Source: Crocinitomicaceae bacterium
GTDB taxonomy: Bacteria > Bacteroidota > Bacteroidia > Flavobacteriales_D > Crocinitomicaceae
Length of the DNA stretch: 64,000 nt
Direction: 5' to 3'
NCBI GenBank assembly: GCA_016719925.1
Contig: JADJYC010000013.1
Coordinates: 1-64,000, forward strand
In this document: positions 1 to 12,412 of the stretch, piece after piece
How the letters are laid out: the number at the start of each line of letters is the position of its first letter
Position numbering within the stretch: the stretch's first letter is position 1
Program-made: the position numbers and the translations under genes
The notes under the pieces: model-generated
Seen by the model: the letters and a program-made list of their open reading frames with translations, nothing else
What the model was told of the DNA's origin: nothing
The model's database searches: none

Positions 1-3000
1 TTCAGCAGATTTTTAATGCACCGTTTGTGTCTCCTGCAAATTATAATCTGACAGGTCAAACTGCAAATGGTGCAGCGTGTGATATCACTGCCTATTTTAC
101 TTCAGATCCTGCATGTTCTCAAACTGTGAATTATACTGCTCCGGTTTGTTTGTGTAACATAGATAATTTTGTTGCAAACATTGGAGCATGTCTGTCTAAC
201 AATACATTTGAAGTAACCGGAACTGTTACTTATTCATCGCCGCCTGCAGGAGGAACAATGACGGTGATTGTTGACAACAGTGGTACTCAATACACGCAAA
301 CATTTAATCCGCCTTTTACAAGTCCGGATAATTTTACCATTACGGGAATTCCGTCAAATGGAGCAGCAATCACAATTACTGTTGTATTTAGTTCAGATCC
401 GGGTTGTACAAGTGTGATCAATTCAACTGCACCACCTTCCTGTGCATGCGGCGTAGATATCGGAACATTCAATTCAACAATTACAGGGTCAAGCACAAAC
501 AATTATGTTTTGTGTTACGGTGATCAGATTGACATCAATTCAAATTTGGATTATACAGCACCGGCTGAACAATTTGCTCCTCCGGGTCCGCCTTATGATC
601 CGGGTGTATCCTGGTTGATTTATTCTTGTCCGCCAACTGTTGCCCTTATTCCAAATCTGGTAACAGATGTCCCTGATGATCCTTGCTTCCTTGGTCTGGT
701 GAGCGATTTTAATTTGTCTGATTTAAATGATCTTGGAATGATCAATGCATTTCCTCCGGGAACATTTACAAACAACACAATTTACTATGTTCCGATTACC
801 ATGTACAGCATGTCAAGCGGAACATACAGTTATGTGAATACAACCATGCCTTGTTATGAATTAGGAACTCCGTTTGCAGTGCAATACCTCCCGCAGTTTA
901 ACGCCGTTTCTGTTCAGGATTGTAATACCGGTACTGCAACTATTACTGTTTCTGGTGGATTGCCAGCAATCAACGGATCAAATTTTACGGCAAGTAATTT
1001 ACTTCCGGTTACAGCAAACTTTACAAGTACAACAACTCCAAATAACGGAACTTTTGTAATCAATAATTTAACCGGCGGACAAATGTGGTCATTCACGGTG
1101 AATGATGGAAACGGATGTCCTTACACGGTCAACGGAGGTCCATTCCCTCCAACACAAAATCCGGCTTTCAGTTATCCAAGTGCTGCTTTGTGTGTTACTG
1201 GTGCAACTATGAATCCTGTTATTACCGGTGTGCCTGGTGGAACATTTACTTCATCTCCTGCTGGTTTAACGTTGAATGCTGCAACCGGACAAATCAATCC
1301 TGTAACATCTACAGTTGGAACTTACAATGTAACTTACACAACTCCGGGTCCTTGTCCGGATGACATGACGGTTGTTGTTGATATTATTACTGCGCCTGTC
1401 GCTAATGCCGGACCAGATGCTTAATTTGTCCGGGGTCAGTGTTACACTAAATGGTTCTGGTTTAGGAACTCCAAGCTGGGCACCGGGAGCAACTTTATCT
1501 GCAACAAATATTTTAAATCCGGTTGCTACTCCTGCCGGAACAACAACGTACACCTTAACATTGAATGCATCAGGATGTATTGATTCAGATGATGTAACGG
1601 TTACAATTCTAAATCCAACTCCTATTGCTGTTAGTCCGGATGTTTCAATTTGTGAAGGAGATTGTACAACACTTACTGTTGCCGGTGGTGACTTTTGTCT
1701 GGGATCCGAATACAGACATTGTTGATTCATCTTAACCACGCAGAATGTTTGCCCGACTGTTACAACAACATATACAGTAACTTCTTATACTGAGGGTCAA
1801 ATATCATTGCCAACGGAGATTTTAGTGCAGGTAATACCGGATTCAATTCGTCTTACACATTTACCAATCCAACTAATACTGCTGAAGCGCAGTATAATGT
1901 TATCTCAAATCCGCAAACATATAACGGCGGGTTTTCTGCGTGTGGTGATCACACCGGTGGTGGAAATATGATGGTGGTAAATGGATCATCAGTTGTCGGT
2001 GCAACTGTTTGGTGTCAGACAATTCCAATTTCTGCAAATACAGATTATTTATTTTCTGCATGGCTCGCATCTGTCTTTCCAACAAACCCTGCAGTCCTTC
2101 AATTTACAATTAACGGAACACCGGTTGGTTCAAATCTGAATGCATCCGGAACAACATGTATCTGGAATGAATTTTTTACCACATGGAATTCTGGTGCAGC
2201 AACTTCTGCAACAATTTGTATTACCAACCTGAACACAAATGTCATGGGGAATGATTTTGCCATTGATGATATTTCATTTACACCGGTTTGTGAACAGACA
2301 GAATCAATTACGGTAACCGTAAATCCTGTTCCGGTAGTTGACGCAGGCGCAGATCAGACTTTATGTGCAGGAGATCCTACTGTATTAAATGGATCAGGTG
2401 CTGTTACCTATGCATGGGATAATGGAGTAACAGACGGTGTTAGTTTTACACCAGCAGCAACAACAACATATACATTAACAGGAACGGGAGTTGGCGGATG
2501 TCAGGCAACTGATCAGGTTACTGTTACTGTAAATCCTGTACCGGTTGTTGACGCCGGACCAGATCAAATTATTTGTGATGGTGATCCTGCAACTTTAAGC
2601 GGAACCGGAGCTGGTGTTGGCGGAGTGTATGTTTGGGATAACGGAGTGTCAGACGGAGTTGCTTTTACTCCAGCGGCTACAAACACCTATACGGTTACCG
2701 GAACAAATTCAGGTTTGTGTTCTAATACCGATCAGGTTACAGTCACCGTAAATCCATTAGATGATCCTGCATTTGTTTATCCGGCGGGATTAACATATTG
2801 TCAGACGTCAGCTGATCCTACTTCAACAGTCAATGGTCTTGCCGGCGGAACATTTTCATTCACGGTTGTTTCTGGCGGTCCGTTTTTGGATTTAAATACA
2901 ACTACAGGTTTTGTTGATCTGAGTACAAGTGATCTTGGAACTTATGCAATTACATATAATACTGCAGGAGCACCAGGTTCTTTATGTCCTCAGACAAGTA

Positions 3001-4591
3001 CTTTGAATTTGACAATTACAGATGCACCGGTTGCTGATTTTACTTTTGCAACTTATTGCCTGAATGATATTGATCCTTCACCAACATTTATCAACGGCGG
3101 AAGCGGCGGAATTTTCTCCTTCGTTCCCGGTGGATTATCTATTAATACTTCAACTGGTTTGGTAGATTTAAGTGCATCCACACCGGGTACTTATACAGTA
3201 ACAAACACGATTAATATTGTTGGCTGTGCATTGGCAACATATGATGATGATATTGTAATTAATGCTTTACCGTCGGCGAATATTTCAGGCACAACTACCA
3301 TTTGTCCGGGTGATCCTTTGCCGGATATTACAATTAATATCACCGCTGGAACACTAAATTGGGATCTCACTTACAACCTCAACGGAGCACCAACAGTAAA
3401 TTTTGCGCAAGTCCTTATGTAATTTCTGGTGCAGCAATTGGTTCAATGATCTTGTTTCTGTTACTGATGGAAATGGTTGTTCAAGTGCAATTGTAGGCAA
3501 TGCATCAATTAATACCTATGCAGTTCCGGTAATGAATGTACGGAATGATCAGGAAATTTGTGAAGGATTAAATTTAAATGTTTCAGGGATTTTCTGCTGA
3601 TATTGCAGGATCAACTTTTGATTGGGTGAATACTTCCGAAACAGATGTTGGTTTTGGTTTAAGCGGTACTGGAAATATTCCAATTTTTCTTGCGCAAAAC
3701 GGCACCGGAAATGATATTTCAGTAACTGTGAGTGTAACACCAACTTCTCCAAACGGATGTGTTGGATTACCAGAAACTTTTGTAATTACTGTGCATGCAA
3801 ATCCGATTGTTTCATTTGCTGCAGATGTGGTTACAGGTTGTGATCCGCTTGTGGTTAACTTTACAAACACATCTACCATCACGGGGCAAAATTGTGTGTG
3901 GGATTTTGGTAACGGATTTACCGCTTTAGGGTGTGGTCTTGTAACAAATACTTACAATGCTGGTGTATATACAGTTTCACTTTCTGTGACAACTGCTGAC
4001 GGATGTTTTGGTAGTGCAACAGTAAATAATTATATCACTGTTTTTGAAACACCGGAAGCAGCGTTTACTTTTTCACCACAGATTTTAGACATTGGAGATA
4101 CTGAAGTTGATTTTACAAATCTTTCTTCACCTGCAGATTTATATGAGTGGGATTTTGGAGATACAACACCAACTGTCTTTCAGATAAATCCTACTCACAT
4201 TTATCCTGAAGTGCCTAATGAATATTTAGTGACACTGATTGCTTCAAACAATAATGGATTGTGTGCAGATACAGCGCAGCAGTTAGTAATCATTCAGGAT
4301 GTAATTATTTTCTATGTTCCAAATGTTTTCACACCTGATCATGATGAATTTAATGAAGGATTCCATCCGGTATTTACTTCCGGTTATGATCCGTTTGATT
4401 ATCATCTCACAATTTTCAACAGATGGGGTGAAATTGTATTTGAATCTTATAATGCAGCTATAGGATGGGACGGAACTTATTCAAACCAGGGATTGGTTCA
4501 GGATGGAGTATATGTCTGGCAGATTGAATTCAAAGAAACGATGTCAGATAAACGGCATACCTACCGCGGGCATGTGACAGTTTTGAAATAA
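1..4591 (+). pseudogene. Giant secreted Ig/PKD-repeat protein with T9SS type B (CHU_C) tail, 5'-truncated by window edge and frameshifted
   Basis: The reading frame is open at base 3 and ends at a TAA at 4589-4591. It reads as blocks of Cys-containing beta-sandwich repeats, then Ig-like repeats that begin with an AGPDQ-type motif, two PKD-like units with the WDFG motif, and a final domain of about 90 residues. That last domain (from VPNVFTPDHDEFNEGF) is the gliding-motility-associated C-terminal domain used as a type B signal by the type IX secretion system. The product is therefore probably a large cell-surface or released adhesin. Frame changes occur near 1412-1435, 1690-1805 (several), 3410-3460 and 3590. 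The last is one extra T compared with the paralogue downstream. Protein similarity to the 4851-9117 gene continues through every break, so consensus errors are more likely than decay. The N-terminus lies outside the window. Confidence 0.85.
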
Positions 4592-4612
4592 TAGTTAGAT
4601 AAATAGTACGAG

Positions 4613-4640
4613 AAAAACCATCCTGATCAGGATGGTTTTT
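4613..4640 (+). terminator. Rho-independent terminator (perfect palindrome)
   Basis: AAAAACCATCCTGA pairs perfectly with TCAGGATGGTTTTT, 22 bases after the stop codon of the first giant gene. The A and T flanks would let it work in either direction. Confidence 0.8.
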
Positions 4641-4850
4641 CATTTTTCCAATATTCTGTTAAACCTGTTCAGATCCTTTGATTTAAATCCTTTGAACAGA
4701 GCATAAAGTATTCTTTTCAACAATCCTTAACTGATTGAGATTAAGAAAAGGCAACCCGGTTTGATTTTTTTCGTCTAAATTAGTGGAGCAAAATTCAGTG
4801 TTCATCTGTTTTTTAACTGGATTTACAGCTCAAAAACCAAAATTCCTGAA

Positions 4851-7800
4851 ATGAAAAAGTTACTTTTTCTGTCTTTGATTTGTGGTGCTGCCAATTTTGT
4901 GCAAGCACAAACCAGCCCTAATGATTGTGGCAATTATACTACAACGGGTTCAGTTTTAATATCTGGTTATACTGATCCGGATCCAGGTTGCGGAGCAAAC
5001 GTTCCCGGTACGCTTGGCGCTGGTCCTGCTTATTGGGATGGCGCTGGTTGTGGCGGACAATTGATTTCTACAGTTGTTGGTGCGCCGGTTACCTGTTTGT
5101 CTTTAGCATATACTGCGGTTAATACTGATGATTATGCAACGATTACAACTAATACTGGAGGAGTTTTAACAATTACAACTGTGAATTGTGGCGTAAGCGG
5201 TACGGTTATCGGACCGTATAACTGCGGTTCAGGATTTTACGGAACATGCGGTGTGACTGTTTGTTCGACAGTCCCATTTACTCAGGTTATTCTATCTAAT
5301 ACAGGTTGTAGTTCTGGTTGGGTTATTGATTGCGGAACTCCCGTTTTATCTTGTGCAATAACTAACTTCACGGCAAACGTTGGCGCTTGTGTTGTTGGTC
5401 CAAATACTTATTCAACAACCGGTCAGGTTACTTTTACAAACGCACCTGTTTCAGGTCAGTTGATTGTTGAAGACTGTAACGGCGTTCAGCAAATTTTTAA
5501 TCCTCCCTTTGTTTCACCTGCCAATTATACCTTGACCGGACAAAATGCAAATGGTGCAGCATGTGATGTGACAGCTTACTTTACCGCTGACCCTGCCTGT
5601 ACACAAACATTGAATTATACAGCACCAATCTGTATTTGTAATATCGATAATTTTACAGCAAATATTGGTGCCTGTCTGTCTAACAACACATTTGATGTAA
5701 CAGGAACAGTCACGTATTCTTCTCCTCCTGCCGGCGGAAGTTTAGTTGTCGAAGTCAACAACGGTGGTACAATTTATTCAACTACAATTGCTCCTCCTTT
5801 CACAAGTCCGGACAATTATACCATTACAGGAATTCCATCGAATGGAAACAACATAACAATCACAACTTATTTTACATCAAACCCCGCTTGTACTAGTACT
5901 ATAAATTCCACAGCTCCGCCTTCATGTGCATGTAATGCTGATATTGGAACGTATACAGCAACAATTACCGGATCAAGCACCAACAACTATGTTTTGTGTT
6001 ATGGTGATCAGATTGATATTGCAACCAACAATGATTTTACTGCACCGGATGAACAATTTGCGCCTCCGGGTCCGCCTTATGATCCGGGTGTTTCATGGTT
6101 GATGTACTCTTGTCCTCCGACTGTTGCATTAACTCCTGATCCCTTCAATACTGTTCCAAGTGATCCATGCTTTTTAGGTCTGGTGAGCGACATGAATTTT
6201 TCTGATGTGAATGATTTATTCTGGGTTAACTCTTATCCTGCAGGAACATTTACAAATAACACAGTGTATTTTGTTCCGATTACCATGTACAGTATGTCAA
6301 ACGGAACTTACAGTTACGTAAATACCACTATGCCTTGTTATGAACTGGGTACACCATTTGCCATTCAGTATCTCCCTGATTTTTCATTTACACTTACAGA
6401 AGATTGTGCAACAACATCTGCAACTGCAACTTTAAATGGAGGTATGCCCGAATTGATGGGAGGAAATTTTACTGCAAGTAATCTTTTACCTCTTACGGCA
6501 TCTTTTTCAAATACAACTTGTGCAAACGGAGGAACAATTACCATCACCGGACTAAACGGTGGTGATATGTATTCTTTCACAGTTACGGATGGAAACGGAT
6601 GTCCTTACACTGTTTCAGGCGGACCATATTCTGCATCACCTACCATCAATGCTGGTCTAGATCAAACAGTTTGTGCCGGTACAACAGTTACTTTAACAGC
6701 AACAGGAGCAGGAGTTGGCGGAACATATTCATGGACAGGCGGTGTCACAAATGGTGTTGGATTCATTCCTGCAGCCACAACGACTTATACGGTTACAGGA
6801 ACAGCAACCAACGGATGCAGCAGTACAGATCAGGTTGTCGTAACAGTTAATCCGATTCCGGTTGTAAATGCCGGACCAGATCAAACATTATGTGCCGGTG
6901 ACGCAACAGTATTAAATGGATCCGGCGCCACTTCATATACCTGGAATAATGGTGTTACAGATGGAGTTTCATTTACACCTGCTGCTACGCTTACGTATAC
7001 AGTTACCGGAACAACATCAGGATGTTCTGCCACAGATATGGTTACAGTAACTGTAAATCCTTTACCGTTAATTAATGCCGGCGCTGATCAAACTATTTGT
7101 ATTGGTGATCCTGTTACACTTACCGGAACCGGAGCAGGAGTTGGGGAACTTATTCATGGACAGGTGGTGCAACAAATGGTGTTGCATTTTCACCGGCGGC
7201 TACAGCAACGTATATACCGTTACAGGTACAGATGGAAACTTATGTGTGAATACGGATCAGGTTGTTGTGAATGTGAATCCGTTGGATGATCCTTCATTTG
7301 TTTATCCGCTGGGATTGACTTATTGCCAAACAGGAACTGATCCGGCTGCAAATATTACCGGACTTGCAGGTGGTGCATTTTCTTATACCGTGATCAGTGG
7401 AGGACCAAATCTTGTTTTAAATACTGCTACCGGTGATGTCACACTTCTTACAAGTGATATTGGAACATATGCAATAACTTATAATACAGCAACTGCTCCA
7501 GGATCATTATGTTCGCAGTCAAGTACTTTAAACTTGACAATAACAGATAATCCGGTGGCTGATTTTACTTTCGGTACGTATTGTACAAATAATTCAGATC
7601 CATCACCAACATTTATCAATGGTGGAACAGGTGGAGTTTTCACTGCTGCACCGGCAGGTTTAACTCTCAATGCCGGAACAGGATTAGTTGATCTGAGTGC
7701 AAGCACACCGGGAACTTATACAGTAACAAATACAGTAAACGTAGCAGGTTGCGCATTGGCAACTTACAGTGATGATATTGTGGTGAACGGTTTACCAAAT

Positions 7801-9117
7801 GCAACCATTGCCGGAACAACTTCCATTTGTCCGGGTGCTGCTTTACCTGACATTACAATCAATCTTACCGCAGGAATTGCAAACTGGAATCTGACTTATG
7901 AATACAATGGAACTCCTGTTACAGTTAATGCTGCTTCTTCACCATATACAATTACCGGTGCTGCAGTTGGATCGTATGATCTTGTTACTGTAACTGATGG
8001 TAACGGATGTACAAATCTGATTTCAGGAAATGCAACCATTTCAAATTATCCTGTACCAACTATGAATGCACTTGTTCCGCAGGATGTGTGTGAAGGAACA
8101 AATTTAAGTGTTCAGGGATTTGGTGCAGACATTTCAGGTTCAACTTTTGCCTGGACAAATACGACAGGAACTGATGTTGGATTTGGATTGAGCGGTACAG
8201 GTAATATTCCAATTTTCCTTGCGCAGAATTCTACCGGAGCAGATATTTATGTAACAGTTTCTGTTGTTCCTACTTCACCGCAAGGTTGTGTCGGACCAGC
8301 TTCAACATTTATTATTGGTGTTCATCCAAATCCTGTTGTGTCTTTTTACGCTGACAGCTTAATGGGATGTGAACCATTTACTACCGTGTTCCATAATACA
8401 TCAAGTGTTCCGGGACAAAATTGCCTTTGGGATTTTGGTACAGGACCAGCAGCAATCGGATGTGATTCAGTTCCGGCAATTTTTGGTGCCGGAATTTATG
8501 ATGTTACTTTGAGTGTTACAACCGCTGACGGATGTTTTGGAACAGCAACTATTGCTGATTACATTGTGGTGTATGAGCAAGCTGAAGCGTCATTTATTTT
8601 TGCTCCGCAGATAATCGATATTGATGATACTGAGGTGGAATTTTTAAATCAGTCAGTTAATGCAGATACCTATCAATGGGATTTTGGCGATACAACGCCT
8701 TTTGTATTTCAGATAAATCCTTCACACATTTATCCGCAGGTGCCAAACCAATATCTGGTGACATTGGTTGCTACCAATAGTGGTTTCTGTCCGGATACTG
8801 CGCAGCAGCTTGTGATCATTCAGGATGTAATTATTTTTTATGTTCCAAATGTTTTCACTCCAGATCATGATGAATTCAATGAAGGATTTCATCCGGTATT
8901 CACCTCCGGGTTTGATCCATATGATTATCACCTGACCATCTTTAACCGCTGGGGAGAAATCATGTTTGAATCATTCAACGCTGAAGTCGGGTGGGATGGA
9001 ACTTATTCAAATCAGGGATTGGTTCAGGACGGAGTGTATGTTTGGCAAATTGAATTCAAAGAAAATATGTCAGATAAGCGACACACACATCGCGGACACG
9101 TGACGGTGCTGAAGTAA
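4851..9117 (+). pseudogene. Giant secreted Ig/PKD-repeat protein with T9SS type B (CHU_C) tail, paralogue of the upstream gene, two indels
   Basis: The gene begins with a signal peptide (MKKLLFLSLICGAANFVQAQ). Domains follow in order: a unique Cys-rich N-terminal part, two repeats of about 70 residues (ITNFTANVGAC / IDNFTANIGAC type), a conserved module around CYGDQIDI, three Ig-like repeats of about 75 residues (AGPDQTLCAG type), further beta repeats, two PKD-like domains (WDFG), and a gliding-motility-associated C-terminal sorting domain ending in HVTVLK. The total is about 1,422 residues. The frame is lost by one missing base at 7143-7146, where the paralogous repeat reads GTTGGCGGAAC, and restored by an extra TA at about 7211-7217. 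Both lie inside an Ig repeat. The protein is probably exported by T9SS and is part of a tandem adhesin pair. Ligand unknown. Confidence 0.88.
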
Positions 9118-9141
9118 ATAACTTTAAAATTTTGGTTTAAG

Positions 9142-9174
9142 AAAACGGATCTTTTTTAGGTCCGTTTTTTTTTT
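9142..9174 (+). terminator. Rho-independent terminator
   Basis: AAAACGGATC (9142-9151) pairs with GGTCCGTTTT (9159-9168) with one G-T wobble and a 7-base loop, followed by a T run. It sits 25 bases after the second giant gene. Confidence 0.85.
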
Positions 9175-9440
9175 GTACAGAGGGTCGCAGAGCAAAGAGA
9201 TTCACAGGTAAAAAAATCCTAAAGGTCTAAAAGGTCGAAAAGCCTTTTGCGTTTTTTGTTGCTTCACAAGAAATATCAGAATATTTAAACCATCATTCCA
9301 TTGCTGATAAAATCAAAATTCTAATTCGTGAATTCGTGGCAATTTACTTTTAGAAAAACGTTGGATAAAAAAAACTTGCGTTGCACCTTCGAGAGAAAAA
9401 ATCTAAAATGAATTTATAGAACGCTGAAGAAACGTCCAGT
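9175..9440. other. Intergenic region with a dispersed short repeat
   Basis: No gene is visible between the terminator and the end of ubiE. At 9213-9232 there is one copy of the AATCCTAAAGGTCTAAA motif, which recurs near 41536-41556 (inverted), 48548 and 60720-60758. The rest is AT-rich and featureless to me. Confidence 0.5.
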
Positions 9441-10169
9441 TTATTTTTTCATCGAATAGATAGTAGCAATTCCACCGCTCACTAATTTCTGCTTCACATC
9501 TTTATAACCAACCTTTTCAAGTATATTGACCATATCCTGTCCTTCAGGAAAAGCAGCCACTGACTCAGGAAGATAAGCATATGCTGATTTATCTTTTGAA
9601 ATAGCTGAGCCCACTTTAGGAATGATGTACTTAGAATGAAATTTATAATACTGTTTAACCGGAAATTTTTTTGGTTTAGAAAATTCCAGAATAATTCCTG
9701 TGCCGCCTGGTTTTAAAACACGAAGCATTTCTCCAAGACCTTTTTCCAGGTTCTCAAAATTTCGCACGCCAAATCCAACTGTGAACGCATCAAAGTGATT
9801 GGATTCAAACGGAAGATTTTCTGAATCACCCTGAATCATTTCAATGATGTGATCCACTTTTTTCTTCTTCATTTTGACCCTTCCTACTTCAAGCATTCCG
9901 GCTGAAAGATCAAGACCGGTTACTTTTTTTGGTTTTAGTTTCAAAGCTGCCAGGGCAAAATCACCGGTACCGGTTGCAATGTCTAAAATGAGCTGAGGTT
10001 TTGTTTCAGCAAGAATGCGTATTGCTTTTCTTCTCCAGATTTTATCTATGCCCAAAGAAAGAAAGTGATTGAGGAAATCATACCGTTTGGAAATGTTGTC
10101 GAACATTTCTGCAACTTCTTCTTTTTTGGATGAATCGGCTTTGCCGTAAGGTTTAACTTTTGTTCCCAT
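9441..10169 (-). CDS. ubiE: Demethylmenaquinone / ubiquinone methyltransferase
   Basis: This 242-residue class I SAM-dependent methyltransferase has the usual UbiE/MenG length. SAM motif I is DIATGTGDFALAAL, and the family signatures around FDNISKRYDFLNHFLSLG, GFGVRNFENLEKG and LKPGG are present. In Bacteroidota the quinone is normally menaquinone, so the expected reaction is methylation of demethylmenaquinone in the last step of menaquinone synthesis. It lies 11 bases downstream of the sugar kinase gene and probably forms the end of an aspC-kinase-ubiE transcript. Intact frame. Confidence 0.95.
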   Translation of the reverse strand: MGTKVKPYGKADSSKKEEVAEMFDNISKRYDFLNHFLSLGIDKIWRRKAIRILAETKPQLILDIATGTGDFALAALKLKPKKVTGLDLSAGMLEVGRVKMKKKKVDHIIEMIQGDSENLPFESNHFDAFTVGFGVRNFENLEKGLGEMLRVLKPGGTGIILEFSKPKKFPVKQYYKFHSKYIIPKVGSAISKDKSAYAYLPESVAAFPEGQDMVNILEKVGYKDVKQKLVSGGIATIYSMKK

Positions 10170-10180
10170 ACTGGATGCGG

Positions 10181-11167
10181 TTATAAAACACTAACCGCTT
10201 CGTTCATTAATTGTTCTTTATCGATGGAAACAACTCCCACTTTTTCACAGACAAGTCCGCCGGCAAGGTTGGCAATTTCTGCTGATAATTTTGGTGACAT
10301 TCCGCTGGCAAGGCAAAGAGTTACAACACTGATGACCGTATCTCCCGCACCGGAAACATCTGTAATCACACGGAGATGAGCCGGTATAAAATGATTCTCT
10401 GATTCATCATTGATATAGACACCGTTTTCAGAAAGTGTCACAAATGTGTATTTTGGATTCAATTTTTTATTCAGTTCACCGACAGCTTTTAAAAAAGCAT
10501 TTTTATCTTTTACTGAAAAATCCTGATGCGTTCCTTCTTTTAATTCTTTCAGATTGGGTTTGAACAACGTGACATTTTTGTATTCGAAAAAATTCTCTTT
10601 TTTAGGATCTACTGTAGTGATAATTTTTTTCTCATTGGCAAAACGTATCACCTCACTGATGAGATCAGGTACAAGAACTCCTTTGTTGTAATCTTCAAAA
10701 ATGATTGCATCAGCCTGATGTGCAGTTGCAATTTCTTTCACCTGTGTTATGAGATATTTTGCCAGATCAATGTGAATTGGTTTTACTTCTTCATAATCAA
10801 TACGCAGTAATTGCTGATTGTTTCCAATCACCCGAGTTTTAACTGTAGTGACATGGTTTTTTGATCTGAAAATTCCTTTATCTGAAATATTATTTTCTTT
10901 CAGCAGCTGAATAAATTTATCACCTTCTTCATCGATACCAATCACTGAAATAATAATTGGTTCAGCACCCAGCGCTTTGATATTGAGTGCAACATTGGCC
11001 GCACCGCCCAGTCTGCTTTCTTTAGAGGCAAGCTGCACAACAGGCACAGGCGCTTCAGGTGAAATACGGCTCACATGCCCGGTGAGATAGGTATCAACCA
11101 TCACATCACCCAGAATGATGATTTTTTTTGAATTGAAATCGTTGAATGTATTTTGCAGATCAACCAT
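10181..11167 (-). CDS. rfaE1: PfkB-family sugar kinase, RfaE1 (heptose 7-phosphate kinase) type
   Basis: The product is a 328-residue ribokinase/PfkB-fold kinase. The N-terminal GDVMVDTYL and RLGGAANVALN motifs and the C-terminal DVSGAGDTVISV motif, which holds the anion hole and catalytic Asp, match the kinase half of HldE/RfaE (D-glycero-beta-D-manno-heptose-7-phosphate kinase). The nucleotidyltransferase half of HldE is absent, as in organisms with split enzymes. The likely role is making ADP-heptose for lipopolysaccharide, but another sugar substrate is possible. The start ATG overlaps the stop of the upstream aminotransferase by one base (TAATG), which suggests translational coupling. 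Confidence 0.85.
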   Translation of the reverse strand: MVDLQNTFNDFNSKKIIILGDVMVDTYLTGHVSRISPEAPVPVVQLASKESRLGGAANVALNIKALGAEPIIISVIGIDEEGDKFIQLLKENNISDKGIFRSKNHVTTVKTRVIGNNQQLLRIDYEEVKPIHIDLAKYLITQVKEIATAHQADAIIFEDYNKGVLVPDLISEVIRFANEKKIITTVDPKKENFFEYKNVTLFKPNLKELKEGTHQDFSVKDKNAFLKAVGELNKKLNPKYTFVTLSENGVYINDESENHFIPAHLRVITDVSGAGDTVISVVTLCLASGMSPKLSAEIANLAGGLVCEKVGVVSIDKEQLMNEAVSVL

Positions 11168-12360
11168 TAGCTGAGTTTATCCAATGCTGTTTTAATTCTG
11201 TCAAGCGCTTTGTTGAGCACTTCTTCTGAAGCAGCGTAAGAAATCCTTACACAATTTGCGTCACCAAATGCTTCACCGGTAACCAGCGCAACCAGTGCTT
11301 CATCCAGCAGATACATGGTTAGATCTTCAGCTGTTTTGATGGTTTTTCCGTTGTATGATTTTCCAAAGAAATAAGATACATCCGGAAAAAGATAAAATGC
11401 TCCCTGAGGCACATTTACTTTTAATCCTTTAATCTCTCTTAACCTGGCAACGCACAAATCTCTTCTCTTATGAAAAGCGTCCACCATGAATTTTATTTCT
11501 TTTGGATCAGCTTCCATTGCTGCTTTGGTTGCACGCTGAGAAATAGAACCGGTACCTGAGGTATATTGTCCCTGCAGTTTTGTGCAAGCTGCTGCAATTT
11601 CTTTGGGTGCTCCAATGTATCCAACACGCCAGCCGGTCATTGCAAATGCTTTTGCAACTCCGTTTACTGATATTGTGCGGTCATACACTTCAGGAAACTG
11701 AGCAAAACTTTCATTCTTTCCTACAAAATTGATGTGCTCATAAATTTCATCTGAAATCACATAAAAATTTGGTGTTGCAGCAACTACTTGCGCAATCGCT
11801 TTCAGTTCATCTTTGGAATAAGCAGTTCCTGTTGGGTTGCAGGGATTGCTGAATACCATCATTTTAGATTTTGGCGTGATGGCTTTTTTCAATTGATCTG
11901 GTGTGATTTTAAAATCAGAATCAATGGTTGTATGAATCACAACCGGAATTCCCCCAGCCATTTTCACCTGTTCAAAATACGTTACCCAGTAAGGCGCCGG
12001 AACAATCACTTCATCTCCCGGATTGATCATACAAAGAATCACATTGATCAAACTTTGTTTTGCTCCGGTTGAAACCACAATCTGATCAGGTGTGTAAGTA
12101 AGTCCGTTGTCTCTTTTAAATTTCAGACAGATTGCTTCACGTAAATCCTGATAACCCTGAACCGGCATGTAGGTTGAATAATTATCATCAATGGCTTTTT
12201 TTGCAGCAGCTTTGATAAAATCAGGTGTGAAAAAATCTGGTTCTCCTAAACTTAAAGAGATAATATCTTTTCCCTGATTTTTCAGTTCACGGCTTCTGGC
12301 AGCCATCGCCAGCGTGGCCGATTCTTCCAGTTCATTTACGCGGTCAGAAAGTTGAATCAT
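11167..12360 (-). CDS. Pyridoxal phosphate-dependent aspartate aminotransferase (class I)
   Basis: About 397 residues with the class I aminotransferase fold. Visible motifs are the Asn of SNPCNPTGTAY, the Asp/Tyr region VISDEIYEHI, the PLP lysine in NGVAKAFAMTGWRVGY, and a C-terminal Arg in NCVRISYA. It should interconvert aspartate and 2-oxoglutarate with oxaloacetate and glutamate, as in AspC/AspB of Bacteroidota. A TTG at 12378 extends the frame by six codons. I prefer the ATG at 12360 because a TAAATTTG -7 element sits at 12376-12383, inside that extension. First gene of a probable operon with the kinase and ubiE. Confidence 0.93.
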   Translation of the reverse strand: MIQLSDRVNELEESATLAMAARSRELKNQGKDIISLSLGEPDFFTPDFIKAAAKKAIDDNYSTYMPVQGYQDLREAICLKFKRDNGLTYTPDQIVVSTGAKQSLINVILCMINPGDEVIVPAPYWVTYFEQVKMAGGIPVVIHTTIDSDFKITPDQLKKAITPKSKMMVFSNPCNPTGTAYSKDELKAIAQVVAATPNFYVISDEIYEHINFVGKNESFAQFPEVYDRTISVNGVAKAFAMTGWRVGYIGAPKEIAAACTKLQGQYTSGTGSISQRATKAAMEADPKEIKFMVDAFHKRRDLCVARLREIKGLKVNVPQGAFYLFPDVSYFFGKSYNGKTIKTAEDLTMYLLDEALVALVTGEAFGDANCVRISYAASEEVLNKALDRIKTALDKLS

Positions 12361-12375
12361 TGATTCGGTTTTTGG

Positions 12376-12383
12376 CAAATTTA
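12376..12383 (-). promoter_or_regulatory. Promoter -7 element TAAATTTG for the aminotransferase operon
   Basis: Matches the Bacteroidota sigma-70-type consensus TAnnTTTG. It ends 16 bases before the ATG at 12360, which implies a leader of about 10 bases. No clear -33 TTG was found at the usual distance. Confidence 0.5.
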
Positions 12384-12412
12384 GCTATTTCCAAAGATTT
12401 CAGGCAGATATC

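Noticed and set aside
1266..1739. Minus-strand open frame of 157 codons inside the first giant gene
   Set aside because: It is a shadow of the plus-strand Ig-repeat coding sequence, which has a strong paralogue in the next gene.
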